Source of the DNA: Spirosoma rigui
GTDB lineage: Bacteria; Bacteroidota; Bacteroidia; Cytophagales; Spirosomataceae
Assembly (NCBI RefSeq): GCF_002067135.1
Contig: NZ_CP020105.1
Span: 4,216,001-4,280,000 of the forward strand
Direction: 5' to 3'
Length of the DNA: 64,000 nucleotides
Shown: one piece after another, positions 46,614 to 55,830 of the stretch
How the letters are laid out: the number at the start of each line of letters is the position of its first letter
Position numbering within the stretch: position 1 is the stretch's first letter
Notes under the pieces: generated by a model
What the model was told of the DNA's origin: nothing
Database searches by the model: none
Seen by the model: the letters and a program-made list of their open reading frames with translations, nothing else
Program-made: the position numbers and the translations under genes

Positions 46614-47252
46614 ATGACACGAGACCGTACACAGACTGAGCAGCGACTTATCGATGCCGTAGGTCAGGAAATTACAGAAAATGGATTTGATAAATTAGGT
46701 ATAAATCGAATTTCGAATCGGGCAGGCGTTAATAAAGTACTGATTTACCGGTACTTTGGTGATCTCAACGGGCTTATCAAGGAATACTACAAACGTACGC
46801 ATCCGATTATTCCGCTGCCGGATATTGATCTGCAGGAACTGAAGGATGCACCACTGGATGAATATTTCGATCGGATGTATGATCAGTTCACCCGCGAGTT
46901 CCGGCGGCTTCGTGCCAACACCGACGCCAAAGAGTTTATCAAGTCGGCATTGACAAGCCCCAATTGGAATCAGAATCCTGCTGCGGGCAACACCGAAGTA
47001 AAGCTCCAGGAAAAAATAGACACACTGTCCGAAATCGTTCAGGAAAAAAACGGTCGGCCAATGGCGGCTATTATGATTAGTGCTATGACCGTATTGACCC
47101 TCATGAGCCACCAGAAACGAACGCTATTTGGTATCGATCTGGCTTCGGAAGAGGGCTGGCAACAAATAGAAGACGCATTGAGCACGCTAAATTATGGCAT
47201 TTACCTGGCCACCAGTGAACGCTTAAGCGGTACGGGCAAAAAAGCGGCTTAA
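46614..47252 (+). CDS. TetR family transcriptional regulator
   Basis: 212 residues from the ATG at 46614 (a TTG at 46572 is less likely). The N-terminal helix-turn-helix reads LIDAVGQEITENGFDKLG, then INRISNRAGVNKVLIYRYFG, with the usual YRYF recognition ending. The C-terminal ligand domain is not specific. Its 3' end overlaps the 3' end of the convergent kynureninase gene by 30 bases, so it may regulate its own region, but target and ligand are unknown. Confidence 0.92.
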   Translation: MTRDRTQTEQRLIDAVGQEITENGFDKLGINRISNRAGVNKVLIYRYFGDLNGLIKEYYKRTHPIIPLPDIDLQELKDAPLDEYFDRMYDQFTREFRRLRANTDAKEFIKSALTSPNWNQNPAAGNTEVKLQEKIDTLSEIVQEKNGRPMAAIMISAMTVLTLMSHQKRTLFGIDLASEEGWQQIEDALSTLNYGIYLATSERLSGTGKKAA

Positions 47253-48521
47253 CGCATCGCCCACGCGCCACACGTCTTCGAAAGTATTATAGAGTGGTGT
47301 GGGGGCCAGTCGGATACAATCGGGTTCACGCCAGTCGCCAATGATACCTTGTTCGGTCAGGTACGTAAATAGTGCCTTCCCCTGCTCACGGACCAGCAGT
47401 GACAACTGACAGCCGCGCTGGTTTGGATCGCTGGGAGTTAGAACAACGATCTGGTCAAACGGAGCCAGCACGTAATCCAGATACCCCGTTAATAGCTCAC
47501 TCTTTGTCCGGAGCGCGCCCATGCCCGCTTCGGCGGTGATGCTCAGCGAGGCCCGATGCAGGGCAAGAGCGGGAATGTTGGGAGTGCTCAACTGCCAGCC
47601 ATCGGCACCCGGTGCGGGCAGAAATCCCGGAGTCATCTCAAACCGTTTGTCCTCCCGATAGCCCCACCAGCCCGCCAGTCTGGGCAGATTGGCCAGGTGG
47701 TGCTTCTCATGGACAAAAACGCCCGAGACAGCCCCCGGGCCACCGTTAAGGTATTTGTAGGAGCACCAGGTTGCGAAATCGACACCCCAGTCGTGTAGCC
47801 GCAGGGGTACATTACCAAGCGCGTGGGCCAGGTCGAACCCAATGGGAATGCACTGTTGCCGGGCGGTTTCGGCGATGGCAGCCATGTTGTACACTTGTCC
47901 GGTATAATAGTTCAGGCCACTCATCCAGATTACAGCCAGTTCGTCGGCGTGGGCGGCAATAGCGTGTTGAATGTCTGTCGTATGAATTAACCCCGTCCTC
48001 TCCTCCGGCCGGGGACCGATCTCGATGAGTACGTCGGTCGGATTCAGTCCATGATGCCTGACGTGCGTTTCCAGGGCGTATTGGTCAGAAGGGAAATCAC
48101 CTTTAATGGTCAGTATTTTGTTTTTCCGGGCATCAGGTCGGTAGAAGGAAGCCAATAACAGGTGAATATTGACGGTCAGCGCGTTCATCGGGCAGACCTC
48201 AACGGGTTCAGCACCGGCAACATGCGCGAGGGCACTTTTGCACGTAGTGTGGTAGCTCAGCCAGGTTTGCTCAGCCAGTTCGGCTTCCGGCTCATGGTTT
48301 CCCGGTTCAAACCACCCCTCTACCCCCAGGTTTTGCCAGGTTGTCAGCTCCCGTTCGAGAGCGGCCCGGGCTGCTTTGGGTTGTAGCCCGAGCGAGTTAC
48401 CACACAGGTACGTCAACGGCCGGCCATCCCGCTGAGGAATATAGAATCGTTCGCGAAACGACCGAAGCGGATCGACCTGGTCAAGTGCCTGAGCAAAGGC
48501 ACGGTTATTTTCGTAAATCAT
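47223..48521 (-). CDS. kynU: Kynureninase
   Basis: 432 residues, ATG at 48521. It cleaves kynurenine or 3-hydroxykynurenine to anthranilate or 3-hydroxyanthranilate with PLP. YLCGNSLGLQPKAARAAL is the N-terminal signature, GDFPSDQYALETHVRHHGLN the PLP ring loop, GFDLAHALGN holds the PLP-binding Asp, and the Schiff-base lysine is in WCSYKYLNGGPGA. RLAGWWGYREDKRFEM and the C-terminal GIIGDWREPDCIRLAPTPLY fit the family. Other kynurenine-pathway genes are not in the window. Its start overlaps the stop of a small upstream frame by two bases. Confidence 0.95.
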   Translation of the reverse strand: MIYENNRAFAQALDQVDPLRSFRERFYIPQRDGRPLTYLCGNSLGLQPKAARAALERELTTWQNLGVEGWFEPGNHEPEAELAEQTWLSYHTTCKSALAHVAGAEPVEVCPMNALTVNIHLLLASFYRPDARKNKILTIKGDFPSDQYALETHVRHHGLNPTDVLIEIGPRPEERTGLIHTTDIQHAIAAHADELAVIWMSGLNYYTGQVYNMAAIAETARQQCIPIGFDLAHALGNVPLRLHDWGVDFATWCSYKYLNGGPGAVSGVFVHEKHHLANLPRLAGWWGYREDKRFEMTPGFLPAPGADGWQLSTPNIPALALHRASLSITAEAGMGALRTKSELLTGYLDYVLAPFDQIVVLTPSDPNQRGCQLSLLVREQGKALFTYLTEQGIIGDWREPDCIRLAPTPLYNTFEDVWRVGDALSRFFARTA

Positions 48522-48733
48522 TCAAGTCGTTTGTAGGTGTACGTCAGCCAAAACACACTGTCTAGCCGGTGAATATAGGCATCAATCTCTTCCAGCCCAC
48601 TTTCCATGCCAATACGGGGCAGGCGGTTACGGACCTGCGAAGGTATGAACAGCCTGATCGATCCAGACGGGTCGTGTGCTGAATCTTGGGAGAAACCGGT
48701 ATCCCTGGTTAAGCTTTTCTGCTCACTGGCCAT
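48518..48733 (-). CDS. Small hypothetical protein upstream of kynU
   Basis: 71 residues from the ATG at 48733; the frame stays open about 25 codons further upstream (reading FCAEPDIPIKNVGVDIDFLL), so the real start may be an alternative codon or the gene may be truncated. The stop TGA overlaps the kynU ATG (ATGA), which suggests translational coupling. The C-terminal half (GLEEIDAYIHRLDSVFWLTY) is protein-like, but no family is recognised. Confidence is limited by size. Confidence 0.4.
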   Translation of the reverse strand: MASEQKSLTRDTGFSQDSAHDPSGSIRLFIPSQVRNRLPRIGMESGLEEIDAYIHRLDSVFWLTYTYKRLE

Positions 48734-49777
48734 CGTACCAAGCAGTAAAAAGTCAATGTCAACGCCAACGTTTTTTATTGGAATATCAGGTTCTGCACAA
48801 AAATGGGCAGACCGTTACGTTGCTCACCGACCTTAGACACTCAGTATCAGCCTATTCATGTCAGCAGTAAGGCTGACTGGATCAGCGGGACTCCACCGAT
48901 GGAATGCACTAAACCCTTGGCACAGCGGTTCCATAGATAAAATTATACTCAGTATACAAATAATTTAGTTAACTAGTCTTTGATTTGCAATCGCGCTTTG
49001 TTCAGAAACGTATTTACATCTTTACAACGATCATCTCTCATGGCAACTACCAATTAGCTGAACCCGATTTCTTCGGCACAGGGCTTTTCAAAGCCAGCGA
49101 TAATCCCCGGTCAGGCCCTTTCAGCAGGGCACCAGGATTTGTTGCGCCACACCCTGTCCCTAGTTCGCTGGTATAAACAATCCGGATTTCGGTGGGCCTG
49201 TTCCGGCCTATCGATTATATCGCTTGTCATTGCGTTGTTTTATGCCATGTCTGCCCTGGAAATTGATCCCGGTGGCATCGGTGATGATTTTGGTGATGTT
49301 TATGATATTCACCTTCCCGCCCAACGGGTAGAGACAGTGGGGTTGTCTCATGCAGCGGTGAAACCGATTCTCGCCCCCCCAACCTTACTCGTCTATCGCT
49401 CCTGCAGCACCTTTCGGGCGTGGCTGATACCGGCCAAGGTAGTCTATATCTGGCCGCCCCCCTGTACAATTATCCTTTATCTTTTTTATCGGGTCCTGCG
49501 GCTATGAGCCGTTATCCAAACGACACTTTTTCGACATAGCCGCTCCTGCTCCGGTAGGACCTGGGTATGCGTGTGTCTGTAGACGACCAAAGCGGACGGA
49601 TACTCCTTCTGTATTGGCCGCTATTGATCGACTTGTCGTTTCCCACTCCCTTTCGCGAAGAACGTAAGGCATCTGTTTGCTATTGAAGCAGACTGATCTG
49701 GCCTGTTTCTTCCAATATCCGCAGAACAGACTCTCTCGAGGCTCATTCCACCATTCATTATTTATATATATAACGTC
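48734..49777. other. Region with no firmly supported gene
   Basis: Over 1 kb between kynU and the Wzi-like gene. One plus-strand frame (49139-49507) is described separately at low confidence. The remaining parts, 48850-49120 and 49510-49770, show no clear coding, no tRNA and no repeats; the composition is intermediate between the GC-rich chromosome and the AT-rich island. Confidence 0.5.
49139..49507 (+). CDS. Doubtful hydrophobic open frame
   Basis: 122 codons from a TTG. One hydrophobic segment (LSIISLVIALFYAMSALEI) is followed by an acidic stretch (DPGGIGDDFGDVYDIHL) and a second hydrophobic end (CTIILYLFYRVLRL). This TM-acidic-TM layout is like that of the small membrane protein at 51546, but sequence similarity is weak. 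There is no ATG and no family match, so this may be a decayed gene or chance. Confidence 0.25.
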   Translation: MLRHTLSLVRWYKQSGFRWACSGLSIISLVIALFYAMSALEIDPGGIGDDFGDVYDIHLPAQRVETVGLSHAAVKPILAPPTLLVYRSCSTFRAWLIPAKVVYIWPPPCTIILYLFYRVLRL

Positions 49778-51418
49778 GTGAACATCCGTTGTTTAGAGCT
49801 TTATTCAAGCTCTTTTGGAGGGCACAAACGCCTGTTCGTCGCGCTGCTTTGTCAGCTTACTCTATTTACAGGCCTCCGTCCAGCAAGCGCGCGGGTCCAT
49901 ATGCCAGATACACTCGGACTACCGCGCGCCCTGCCGTCTCGGGTCAATCAGACCACTGCCGATTCATCGGACAAGCGATCGTTGCAGGGTTGGCTTGAGT
50001 TGGGTGGATTTGCTTCATCCAGCACGTCGACACCATTCTGGCTGCAAGCTAATCAGTTTGGCACCATCCCCGAAACAGCGCCCGCTGGTTTAATGCGCTT
50101 GGGAGTCGGGCTTGGTTATCATCCTGCCTCTGCTGCCAGACGCCGAAAAACCGACTGGGGCTACGGCCTCGAACTCGTCGGTCAAACGGGGCAGGTGAAT
50201 CGACTACTCATTCCGGAGGCTTACATCAAAGCCCGGCTGGGTGTGTTTGAAGCGTTCGCCGGTCGCCGTAAACAAATCGTTGGCCTGGTAGAAAGTAGCC
50301 TTTCGTCCGGTTCGTTTATCTGGTCGGGCAATGCCTTGCCTTTACCACGGGTGCAGATCGGAATTCCAACGTATACAGCGCTCCGGTTTACCCGCAACTG
50401 GATAGCGATAAAGGGTTTCTTTGCACACGGCTGGTTTGGGAATCTACCTTACGTGAGTGGTTCTTTTCTCCACCAGAAAGCCATCTTTTTTCGGTTGGGC
50501 AAAGAGGAGTCGCGTATCCGACTTTATGCATCCTTTAATCACCAGGCGCAATGGGGTGGCTACGCCCCTTTTCTGGAGAGCGACCCCAACAGTTCATTTG
50601 GTGGTCAGTTTCCGACCAGTCTGGAAGCCTACGCACACGTAGTGATCCCCATGAAATCGGATGCGTTAAAGAACCTGTCGAAATTTACGACCTACGACCA
50701 GAACCGGGTCGGTGACCACCGGGGTGCTGCCGAAGCTGCTATAGAGTATCAAACAAAAACGTGGGCGCTCCTATTTTATCAGCAGCACTTTTACGATTTG
50801 GGGCGTAAGCTGTACAATGGACGCAACATTGAAGACGGGCTATACGGTCTGCGCTTTGAGCGAAAGCATCAACCGACGGGTATTCAGGAGGTTATTGTTG
50901 AGTTGTTCAACTCCGGCGGGCAGGGATACATTCAGTTTGGCCGCACACTGGGGGGCGAACCCGAAAACTACTTTATAAATGGGCAGTATCCCGACGGATG
51001 GTCCTACCAGGGGCGTACGATCGGAACACCGTTTATCACCCAGGCCAGCGTTAGTAATGCCGCTTTACCCCGTATCCCTTTCCATGGGTACACGGCTGCC
51101 AATGAGCTGATCACGGGCGACTACGCCATTAACAACAATCGGGTTTGGGCCCTGTATACAGGAATACGAGGGCAGGCGGGTCCCCGATGGGGCTATCAGT
51201 TGAAAGGGTCGTTTAGTCAGAATTACGGCACTTTTCTGGCACCTTTTCCGGGTGGTACAAATCAATATTCAGCCCTTGCCTCGCTATCGAGACGCCTGAT
51301 GTTCCTTCAGGGCTCCACGTTGTTGTTGTCAGTTGGCTATGATGAAGGAAAGTTACTGGCCAGTTCGCGGCAGTATGGCGGATACCTGGGTCTTCGCAAG
51401 ACATGGGCCGGTCGCTAA
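49778..51418 (+). CDS. Capsule assembly Wzi family outer-membrane protein
   Basis: 546 residues, starting at a GTG because no ATG fits a signal peptide (KRLFVALLCQLTLFTGLRPA). The body is a large beta barrel: GWLELGGFASSSTSTPFWLQ near residue 70, AFAGRRKQIVGLVESSLSSG near 170, and LYNGRNIEDGLYGLRFERKH near 345 are Wzi-type features. Wzi helps attach capsule to the outer membrane in Proteobacteria; Bacteroidota homologs are common and less studied. The C-terminal YGGYLGLRKTWAGR ends the last strand. Two small genes for a membrane protein and a LytTR regulator follow on the same strand. Confidence 0.82.
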   Translation: MNIRCLELYSSSFGGHKRLFVALLCQLTLFTGLRPASARVHMPDTLGLPRALPSRVNQTTADSSDKRSLQGWLELGGFASSSTSTPFWLQANQFGTIPETAPAGLMRLGVGLGYHPASAARRRKTDWGYGLELVGQTGQVNRLLIPEAYIKARLGVFEAFAGRRKQIVGLVESSLSSGSFIWSGNALPLPRVQIGIPTYTALRFTRNWIAIKGFFAHGWFGNLPYVSGSFLHQKAIFFRLGKEESRIRLYASFNHQAQWGGYAPFLESDPNSSFGGQFPTSLEAYAHVVIPMKSDALKNLSKFTTYDQNRVGDHRGAAEAAIEYQTKTWALLFYQQHFYDLGRKLYNGRNIEDGLYGLRFERKHQPTGIQEVIVELFNSGGQGYIQFGRTLGGEPENYFINGQYPDGWSYQGRTIGTPFITQASVSNAALPRIPFHGYTAANELITGDYAINNNRVWALYTGIRGQAGPRWGYQLKGSFSQNYGTFLAPFPGGTNQYSALASLSRRLMFLQGSTLLLSVGYDEGKLLASSRQYGGYLGLRKTWAGR

Positions 51419-51545
51419 GTCCCTCAATTTTAGTCGTTGACACCGGCTGTGTTCATTTACCAGCATGTGACCTGTCAACGTCAGGCTTCTCAGCGATGCG
51501 CTGAAGTCTTTCGTTAAGCAGGCAACCTGGTCTTTACGTCTGATC

Positions 51546-51752
51546 ATGAAACAACAAGCGCTGCTGATACTACTAATCGCCATCAGTTTGGCTGGCTTTT
51601 CCGTCTATTGTTACGCCTGGATCGATTGGGTACAGGACCTCAGCGGTGGAGTATATACTACAAACATCTGGGAAGGCTCCTACGAAACGACTGCCCTATT
51701 GATTTACACCGCTGCCGCTTTGCGTTTCATGGCTCGTCGCTTTATCAAATAG
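51546..51752 (+). CDS. Small two-helix membrane protein
   Basis: 68 residues, ATG at 51546. The first helix (LLILLIAISLAGFSVYCYAW) and the second (TALLIYTAAALRFMARR) flank a short polar loop. No family is recognised. It lies 13 bases before the LytTR regulator, so the two are probably cotranscribed; the protein could be a sensor or anchor for it (inference). Confidence 0.55.
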   Translation: MKQQALLILLIAISLAGFSVYCYAWIDWVQDLSGGVYTTNIWEGSYETTALLIYTAAALRFMARRFIK

Positions 51753-51765
51753 CATTTCTCTCCTC

Positions 51766-52221
51766 ATGAAAACGAACGCTAATGTCTATGTGGTCAAACG
51801 CTCACACGCCTTCAAAGGGCAGCAGCTTCGGCTACCTGGTCACCGTCAGCAACAGGATCTCAAATCGATTAAATTGCTGGCTGGTGATGGCAACTATACG
51901 AAAGTATTTCTGCTGGATGCAACCCACCCCCTGATGGTGAGTCATTCGCTGAAATTTTTTGCAGATCAATTACCCGGTTTTATCCGCGTTAGCAGAGGCA
52001 CGCTACTCAATCCAAATGTCATCAGGAAAGTAATACTTGTGCACTCCAAGTTGATGAAGCTGGAACTGACAACAGGTGAATTTATCACGGCATCCCGCCG
52101 ACGCATTTCAACGGTACTGGAGCAGCTTTCGTTGCCACCCTTGAAAGCTACCGAAGAGTCACCTTTAGGAAATGGCATAAATGAGTATTCAGTCAACGGG
52201 TTGCTGGATAGGAGGGCTTGA
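51766..52221 (+). CDS. Stand-alone LytTR DNA-binding protein
   Basis: 151 residues, ATG at 51766. The LytTR domain spans about 30-125: IKLLAGDGNYTKVFLLDATH, FADQLPGFIRVSRGTLLNPN (the basic beta hairpin region) and RRRISTVLEQL. There is no receiver domain, unlike typical LytTR response regulators, so the signal probably comes from a partner such as the small membrane protein in front. The C-terminal 25 residues are polar and unmatched. Such single-domain LytTR proteins are common in Bacteroidota. Confidence 0.82.
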   Translation: MKTNANVYVVKRSHAFKGQQLRLPGHRQQQDLKSIKLLAGDGNYTKVFLLDATHPLMVSHSLKFFADQLPGFIRVSRGTLLNPNVIRKVILVHSKLMKLELTTGEFITASRRRISTVLEQLSLPPLKATEESPLGNGINEYSVNGLLDRRA

Positions 52222-52334
52222 TTTATTCAGCTACGATAGCCTGTTTTAATCAGACGACAACTATTGGGCTACTATGAGTCGCCGGAATACTCTTCTGCTG
52301 ACATCTCTTACGGCGAAGAGTACGCGCATCAAGG

Positions 52335-52446
52335 ATTGAGACCTTGCTTAATAGTCAGACAGTGCTACCCCCTTTCTGTCACAACGACGGTACCTAAAAC
52401 AAAAACGCTCCGATCGACATGATCGGAGCGTTTTTGTTGTGATCAC
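52335..52446. repeat. Imperfect direct repeat, island left copy
   Basis: Read on the minus strand, this copy shares with the tRNA-Leu copy: GTGATCACA against GTGGTCACA, the stem AACGCTC and its complement with loop TGTCG/GGTCG type bases, TTGTGACA, and TAAGCAAGGT, all in the same order and spacing. The other copy is at 61010-61125. Confidence 0.6.
52400..52436. terminator. Hairpin in the left repeat copy
   Basis: CAAAAACGCTCCGATC (52400-52415) pairs exactly with 52421-52436, 5-base loop; A and T runs at both ends make it work in both directions. Same loop and flanks as the hairpin after tRNA-Leu. Confidence 0.8.
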
Positions 52447-52588
52447 TAGAAACATCTTTAAAAAGAACTGATGCATACTATACCCCTTTTTGAATACCTG
52501 CGATCACCCTTTGGCAATGACGCCACCGGGATTACTATGAGATGGTCTAATTTATCGGCACACTGGACTTGCTTAACTTAGCAAGATC

Positions 52589-53790
52589 ATGCAGCAATCA
52601 AGCAGACCCAAAACCCGGCGTAAAGATGATGCTGACTGCTCAGGCAGCCCTGTTCAAAAGTGAAGGCGTCAAAATGTTGGCTAATAGCCAGACAGCGGCC
52701 TATATTTCCAAAGCATTAGATGTTTCAGTGAATCTCATCTACCGCTGGAAGAATCACAACCCAGGGGTAAAAAAAGTAAGTAGCGAGCAAAATGGGCTGG
52801 TGTTAGAAAACCAGCAGTGCAAGGATCGAGTGCGGCAACTAGAAACAGAGCGTGAGGTTTTAAAAATGCCCGGCAGGCGCTCCTGTTTAGCATTTTCAGC
52901 CGACAGACCTGAGGTTACACTATAAACTCATTCATACGCTGACCGATATGTTTACGGTCGAAACACTCTGCTCTGTACTAGGCGTGAGTCGGACAGCTTA
53001 GTATCGTTACCAGCGCGGAGACAGTTACAAACCAACGGTTAAAAAGTGAAAGAAGCAGCCATTGATCGAACAGGTTTTTTGTCAATCATAAGCGCCGGTA
53101 TGAGAGTCGCCGGATTATAGCTAAACAAAAAGAACAAGGCCATGTCACGGGGCGACATCAAGTGCGAACACTTATGAAACTACCGGGGCACCGGTGCGAC
53201 TGGTTTACAGCCAATTCAACCTAAATCATTTGTGCGGCAACGGCCGACCGTCTCGTACAACGGATAGTACCCACGGGAAAGGCTACTGGCCTAACGTATT
53301 ACTAGATCAGTCTTTGCCTTTAGAGCCAGATTCAGTTTGGGTCAGCGGCATAACCTATTTGCCATTGGTTAACGGCGGATGGGCCTATTTAGGAAGCTGG
53401 ATGGATTGGTCCACCACCGCGGTTGTTTTCTCGCAAAGTAGTCAGTTGGCGAGTAGATGACAATATGGAAGATGAGCTGATCGTCATTCCACTGCGACAT
53501 GCATTACAATCGCGTCAGCCGTCACCTGGTCTGATTGCCCATTCGGATCGAGCAGGGCGGCCTGTGCCGTGGTCAATGCGTATCGAGTGCTTTGCACGAG
53601 CTAATCAATTTGTGGCATATTAGGCCCAGTATGAGTCGGGCTGACGATCCGTATGACAATGCTTTTGCGGAGTCATTCTGGATCAGTCCGCCGAAGCGGC
53701 CGTTTGAAAGCGGAATTATTCTGAGGGACATTCTTGCGTGTCGAAGATTCTCGAACTGAAATCTTCGACAGGGCTGCCTGAGCAGTATAT
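52589..53790 (+). pseudogene. Decayed IS3-family insertion sequence
   Basis: Two overlapping frames of an IS3-type transposase are present in pieces. OrfA: MQQSSRPKTRRKDDADC from the ATG at 52589, then shifted, ISKALDVSVNLIYRWKN and RVRQLETEREVLK. OrfB: fragments around 52920-53760 such as DSVWVSGITYLPLVNGGWAY, then shifted, RKVVSWRVDDNMEDELIVI, LIAHSDRAGRP and MSRADDPYDNAFAESF. Stops and frameshifts interrupt both. The first catalytic Asp (normally GDITY) is changed to Gly (SGITY), so even a repaired protein would be inactive. Terminal repeats were not identified with confidence. Confidence 0.8.
53739..53770. terminator. 11-bp hairpin near the end of the IS remnant
   Basis: TGTCGAAGATT (53739-53749) pairs exactly with 53760-53770; 10-base loop. 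It may be an insertion-sequence end structure or a terminator. Confidence 0.45.
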
Positions 53791-53828
53791 CGAAATGTAC
53801 TACATACTGTACATATTTTCAAACTACC

Positions 53829-55454
53829 TTATTTTAATATTTTGTTAATTCGATATAAAAGTACGCCATTATTTAGACTTGCAAGTTGGTATCTATATTT
53901 TTGCTTAATCAATTTATTCATTTCGCTTTGACTAGCCAAAACTTCGTCATTTTGTTTTAATTCATACGGATTTTTAAAGGTTACTTTTTGACCCAAGTCA
54001 TTCAATACATTTGCGTAAATTTTTATATGATGGTTATAATTTGGGTAAACTATAAAAGCATTAGAATCAAGATTAAAGATGTGGCCCGGGTCATTTTTCC
54101 GGCTAACATGTAGCGGCTTTTTAGAATCCCTCGCGAGTCTTATATCGTTTATTTTATCAAAATACATAATGATAGTATAATTTGCCTGAGTATACATATT
54201 ATAAAATATTGAATTGGGCAATTTATCATAAATTGAACGTTGTAAGAGATAACAAATTGGATACACTTCCTTATCCCACTCATGCTCATTGTTATTGTAA
54301 ACCTTACCTAAAATCCGCAAGTAAGGAAAGGCAAATACCACCAATAAGAGTAATATTTTACCCATTACCACTAATGCCTGACTATTGAAAACATTATCGA
54401 CAAATAAATAGAAACGATAGACAAATAGAGCTACCAACAACGCCATAAATGGATAAGAGGGAATCGCATACCAATACAATTTAGTCTGAGAAAATGAAAT
54501 AATTAGCAAATAAGCAGTGGTGAACAGCGTTGCAAAAATAGTGAAGTCATGAGAACATAATTTATTTGAGCTCCAACCTACTAAAATACCTAATGGTACC
54601 ATCCAAATCCAATATTTAAAAGTCCAAGTATACATACGATTTAAATAATAGCCAAAACTACCACTATTCCCTTCATTTACTTTCAAAAAACGTCCACCTA
54701 ATTCATTATCCCACACCGCCTGTATATATCCAGGTGTTTCGTGTTCATGTAAAAGATAATATCCAACTGTAATCATCAAAAAAAATGCACCATCTATATA
54801 TAGCCATTTTGACAGTAATAAGGGTGCTAATTGACGCTTCAGGATAATATATATGATAATAGCAGGCATGAAAATTAACCCTTGCACTCCTTTGGTAAGT
54901 ACTGCCAGACTGAGTGCAATAAAAAATAAATGTAAATAACTTTTTTTCTTAGTATCGATGTATAAGAACAAACTTAGCGAGAAAAGAGTGGTGAATAGAC
55001 AAAGTAAAGCATCATATTCACCAGAACGGCTAGCATGTTCTAGCAGATATCCATCAGAAGTCACCAGTGTTAAAACCGCAAATAATCCAATTTGATAATT
55101 TCTAAAATAAACGATGGAGAAGATAATTATCACTAAAAAAGTCAACACAGCTGCTAAAGCCGATGGTAACCGAATAGCCAATTCGCTAAACCCGATTAAC
55201 TTAATAAACCCAACTTGCAACCAGGTCAATAAAGGGGGCTTAACACTCGACATTTGTGGTTTACCATCGAAGTAAGTCACTAAGTAATTGTTGTTTCTAC
55301 TCATCTCATAAGCACTGAACGTCATAAAAGCCTCATCCCATTGACGAAAAGGCTTTTTATGTAAATTAAGAAAAAGTGGAATGACTATAAGGTGAACAGA
55401 GAGTAGCACGATTAAAACAGTACGATACCTACTAAATAAGGAAAGGATGTACAT
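53829..55454 (-). CDS. GT39-type membrane glycosyltransferase (ArnT/PMT-like)
   Basis: 541 residues from the ATG at 55454 (a TTG at 55490 is disfavoured). FRQWDEAFMTFSAYEMS near residue 38 is the first loop with the GT-C catalytic acid, SSVKPPLLTWLQVGFIKL follows, then about eleven membrane helices and a soluble C-terminal domain after residue 400. Such enzymes move a lipid-linked sugar onto lipid A, a glycan or a protein. Codon use is strongly AT-rich compared with genes before 52 kb, which suggests transfer. No other glycan gene is adjacent; the FkbM methyltransferase lies 4 kb away. Confidence 0.82.
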   Translation of the reverse strand: MYILSLFSRYRTVLIVLLSVHLIVIPLFLNLHKKPFRQWDEAFMTFSAYEMSRNNNYLVTYFDGKPQMSSVKPPLLTWLQVGFIKLIGFSELAIRLPSALAAVLTFLVIIIFSIVYFRNYQIGLFAVLTLVTSDGYLLEHASRSGEYDALLCLFTTLFSLSLFLYIDTKKKSYLHLFFIALSLAVLTKGVQGLIFMPAIIIYIILKRQLAPLLLSKWLYIDGAFFLMITVGYYLLHEHETPGYIQAVWDNELGGRFLKVNEGNSGSFGYYLNRMYTWTFKYWIWMVPLGILVGWSSNKLCSHDFTIFATLFTTAYLLIISFSQTKLYWYAIPSYPFMALLVALFVYRFYLFVDNVFNSQALVVMGKILLLLVVFAFPYLRILGKVYNNNEHEWDKEVYPICYLLQRSIYDKLPNSIFYNMYTQANYTIIMYFDKINDIRLARDSKKPLHVSRKNDPGHIFNLDSNAFIVYPNYNHHIKIYANVLNDLGQKVTFKNPYELKQNDEVLASQSEMNKLIKQKYRYQLASLNNGVLLYRINKILK

Positions 55455-55830
55455 AATGATTATATTGTTAACAAGTGAATAAACTTGCAATACACGTAAA
55501 TTTAATTATGGTATTAATTATACGCCGATTGTGGCTTAAGCGTAATCTATCATTCAAATAACTAATCATTACAAAAAAATAAATTTCTTACATTTTTGCG
55601 AAAACGGAATGTATCTGCCGTTTTCGCAAAATTCGAGAAAGAACCTCTTGACATAAGTGAAGTAGCTGTTACAAAAGCCGTTTCGGCTTTTAATCCTTAT
55701 TTTTGCTATAAAATTACTTACGGCCATCTCTTTTATAGTCGTTTCAAGTGCATACAAGACCTTTGCAAGAGCCAGTGTAGGTGTAGAATAAATCTTTAAA
55801 TGTTTTTAATTATTAACTAAGTCCTCAATT
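55455..55830. other. AT-rich gap with two hairpins and a promoter box
   Basis: No gene; the 67-codon plus-strand frame at 55596-55799 only crosses the hairpins. The hairpin at 55594-55631 has perfect 14-bp arms (TTTTGCGAAAACGG). The 8-bp hairpin at 55673-55691 ends in a T run. TATTTTTG at 55698-55705 fits the -7 box and may drive the small gene at 55831. Confidence 0.5.
55594..55631. terminator. 14-bp perfect hairpin
   Basis: Arms 55594-55607 and 55618-55631 are exact complements with a 10-base loop, upstream of the glycosyltransferase start and of a promoter box. Confidence 0.5.

Larger units (their letters stand above)
52222..52588. other. Gap with a terminator and half of the island repeat
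   Basis: No gene. The segment 52335-52446 is an imperfect copy of the DNA just downstream of tRNA-Leu (61010-61125). It contains the hairpin at 52400-52436, and its end marks the change to AT-rich DNA. Confidence 0.55.

Noticed and set aside
48985-49176. Plus-strand frame of 63 codons
   Set aside because: No start signal, mixed composition and no match; the surrounding 1 kb is not clearly coding.
55596-55799. Plus-strand frame of 67 codons upstream of the 55831 gene
   Set aside because: Crosses two hairpins and a promoter box and has no family features.
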